Of a stretch of 5,263 nucleotides of DNA, positions 5,233 through 5,263 are shown piece by piece (the first letter of the stretch is position 1; each line of letters begins with the position of its first letter). The stretch covers positions 1 to 5,263 of the forward strand of contig WTAW01000294.1 of assembly GCA_013139435.1 (NCBI GenBank), given 5' to 3'. Under the pieces are notes generated by a model that searched no databases, was not told where the DNA came from, and worked only from the letters and a program-made list of their open reading frames with translations. A program made the translations under genes and the position numbers. The DNA is from Candidatus Aminicenantota bacterium (GTDB lineage: Bacteria > Acidobacteriota > Aminicenantia > Aminicenantales > Aminicenantaceae).

Positions 5233-5263
5233 ATCTGGGTCACCTTTTCTACATGACTCATCA
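5233..5263 (-). promoter_or_regulatory. RBS of the proximal glycosyltransferase and right edge of the window
   Basis: AAGGTG (5246-5241) stands eight bases before the ATG at 5232, a usable Shine-Dalgarno. The remaining bases read TGATGAGTCATGTAG on the minus strand. They could hold the stop codon of an upstream operon gene, but too little sequence is present to tell. Confidence 0.55.

Overview
The window reads as an ordinary stretch of chromosome from a free-living, probably Gram-negative bacterium. Its four protein genes all lie on the minus strand, so they read from right to left. I see no tRNA, rRNA, CRISPR array, transposase or phage gene. The MglA-type polarity GTPase and the style of the two glycosyltransferases point to a lineage such as Acidobacteriota/Aminicenantes, a delta-proteobacterial relative or a similar candidate phylum. 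I cannot fix the taxon from the sequence alone.

Layout in the direction of transcription (right to left): (1) 5232-4162 and 4165-2999 are two GT4-type glycosyltransferase genes that overlap by ATGA. They are probably the tail of a longer surface-polysaccharide operon that begins outside the window. (2) 2998-2759 is an intergenic region of about 240 bp. It has a weak terminator-like hairpin, a strong 22-bp dyad next to a perfect TATAAT box, a stray strong Shine-Dalgarno sequence and a duplicated AAATTGACTC motif. (3) 2758-1961 encodes an MglA-family small GTPase with all family signatures and an extra charged C-terminal tail of about 68 residues. No MglB/Roadblock partner is in view. (4) 1960-1839 is a 122-bp spacer with short repeats, a T-tract and a hairpin that covers the only ribosome-binding sequence of the next gene. 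(5) 1838-318 encodes a ComM/YifB-type AAA+ ATPase of normal length, but two of the four cysteines of its usual CxC...CxC insert are replaced. (6) 317-1 is non-coding but highly structured: a 107-bp nested inverted repeat, a 59% GC island of about 130 bp full of hairpins, and a full-consensus promoter in DNA of only 8% GC that fires out of the left edge.

The glycosyltransferases should act at the cytoplasmic membrane on cell-surface glycan precursors. The MglA GTPase would set cell polarity or motility, and ComM would help integrate incoming DNA during natural transformation. Their adjacency does not show that they form one pathway, and the intergenic signals suggest at least two or three transcription units. 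I found no convincing new multi-gene system. The least explained parts are the structured region 56-304, the dyad ahead of mglA, the extended GTPase tail and the altered ComM cysteine insert.
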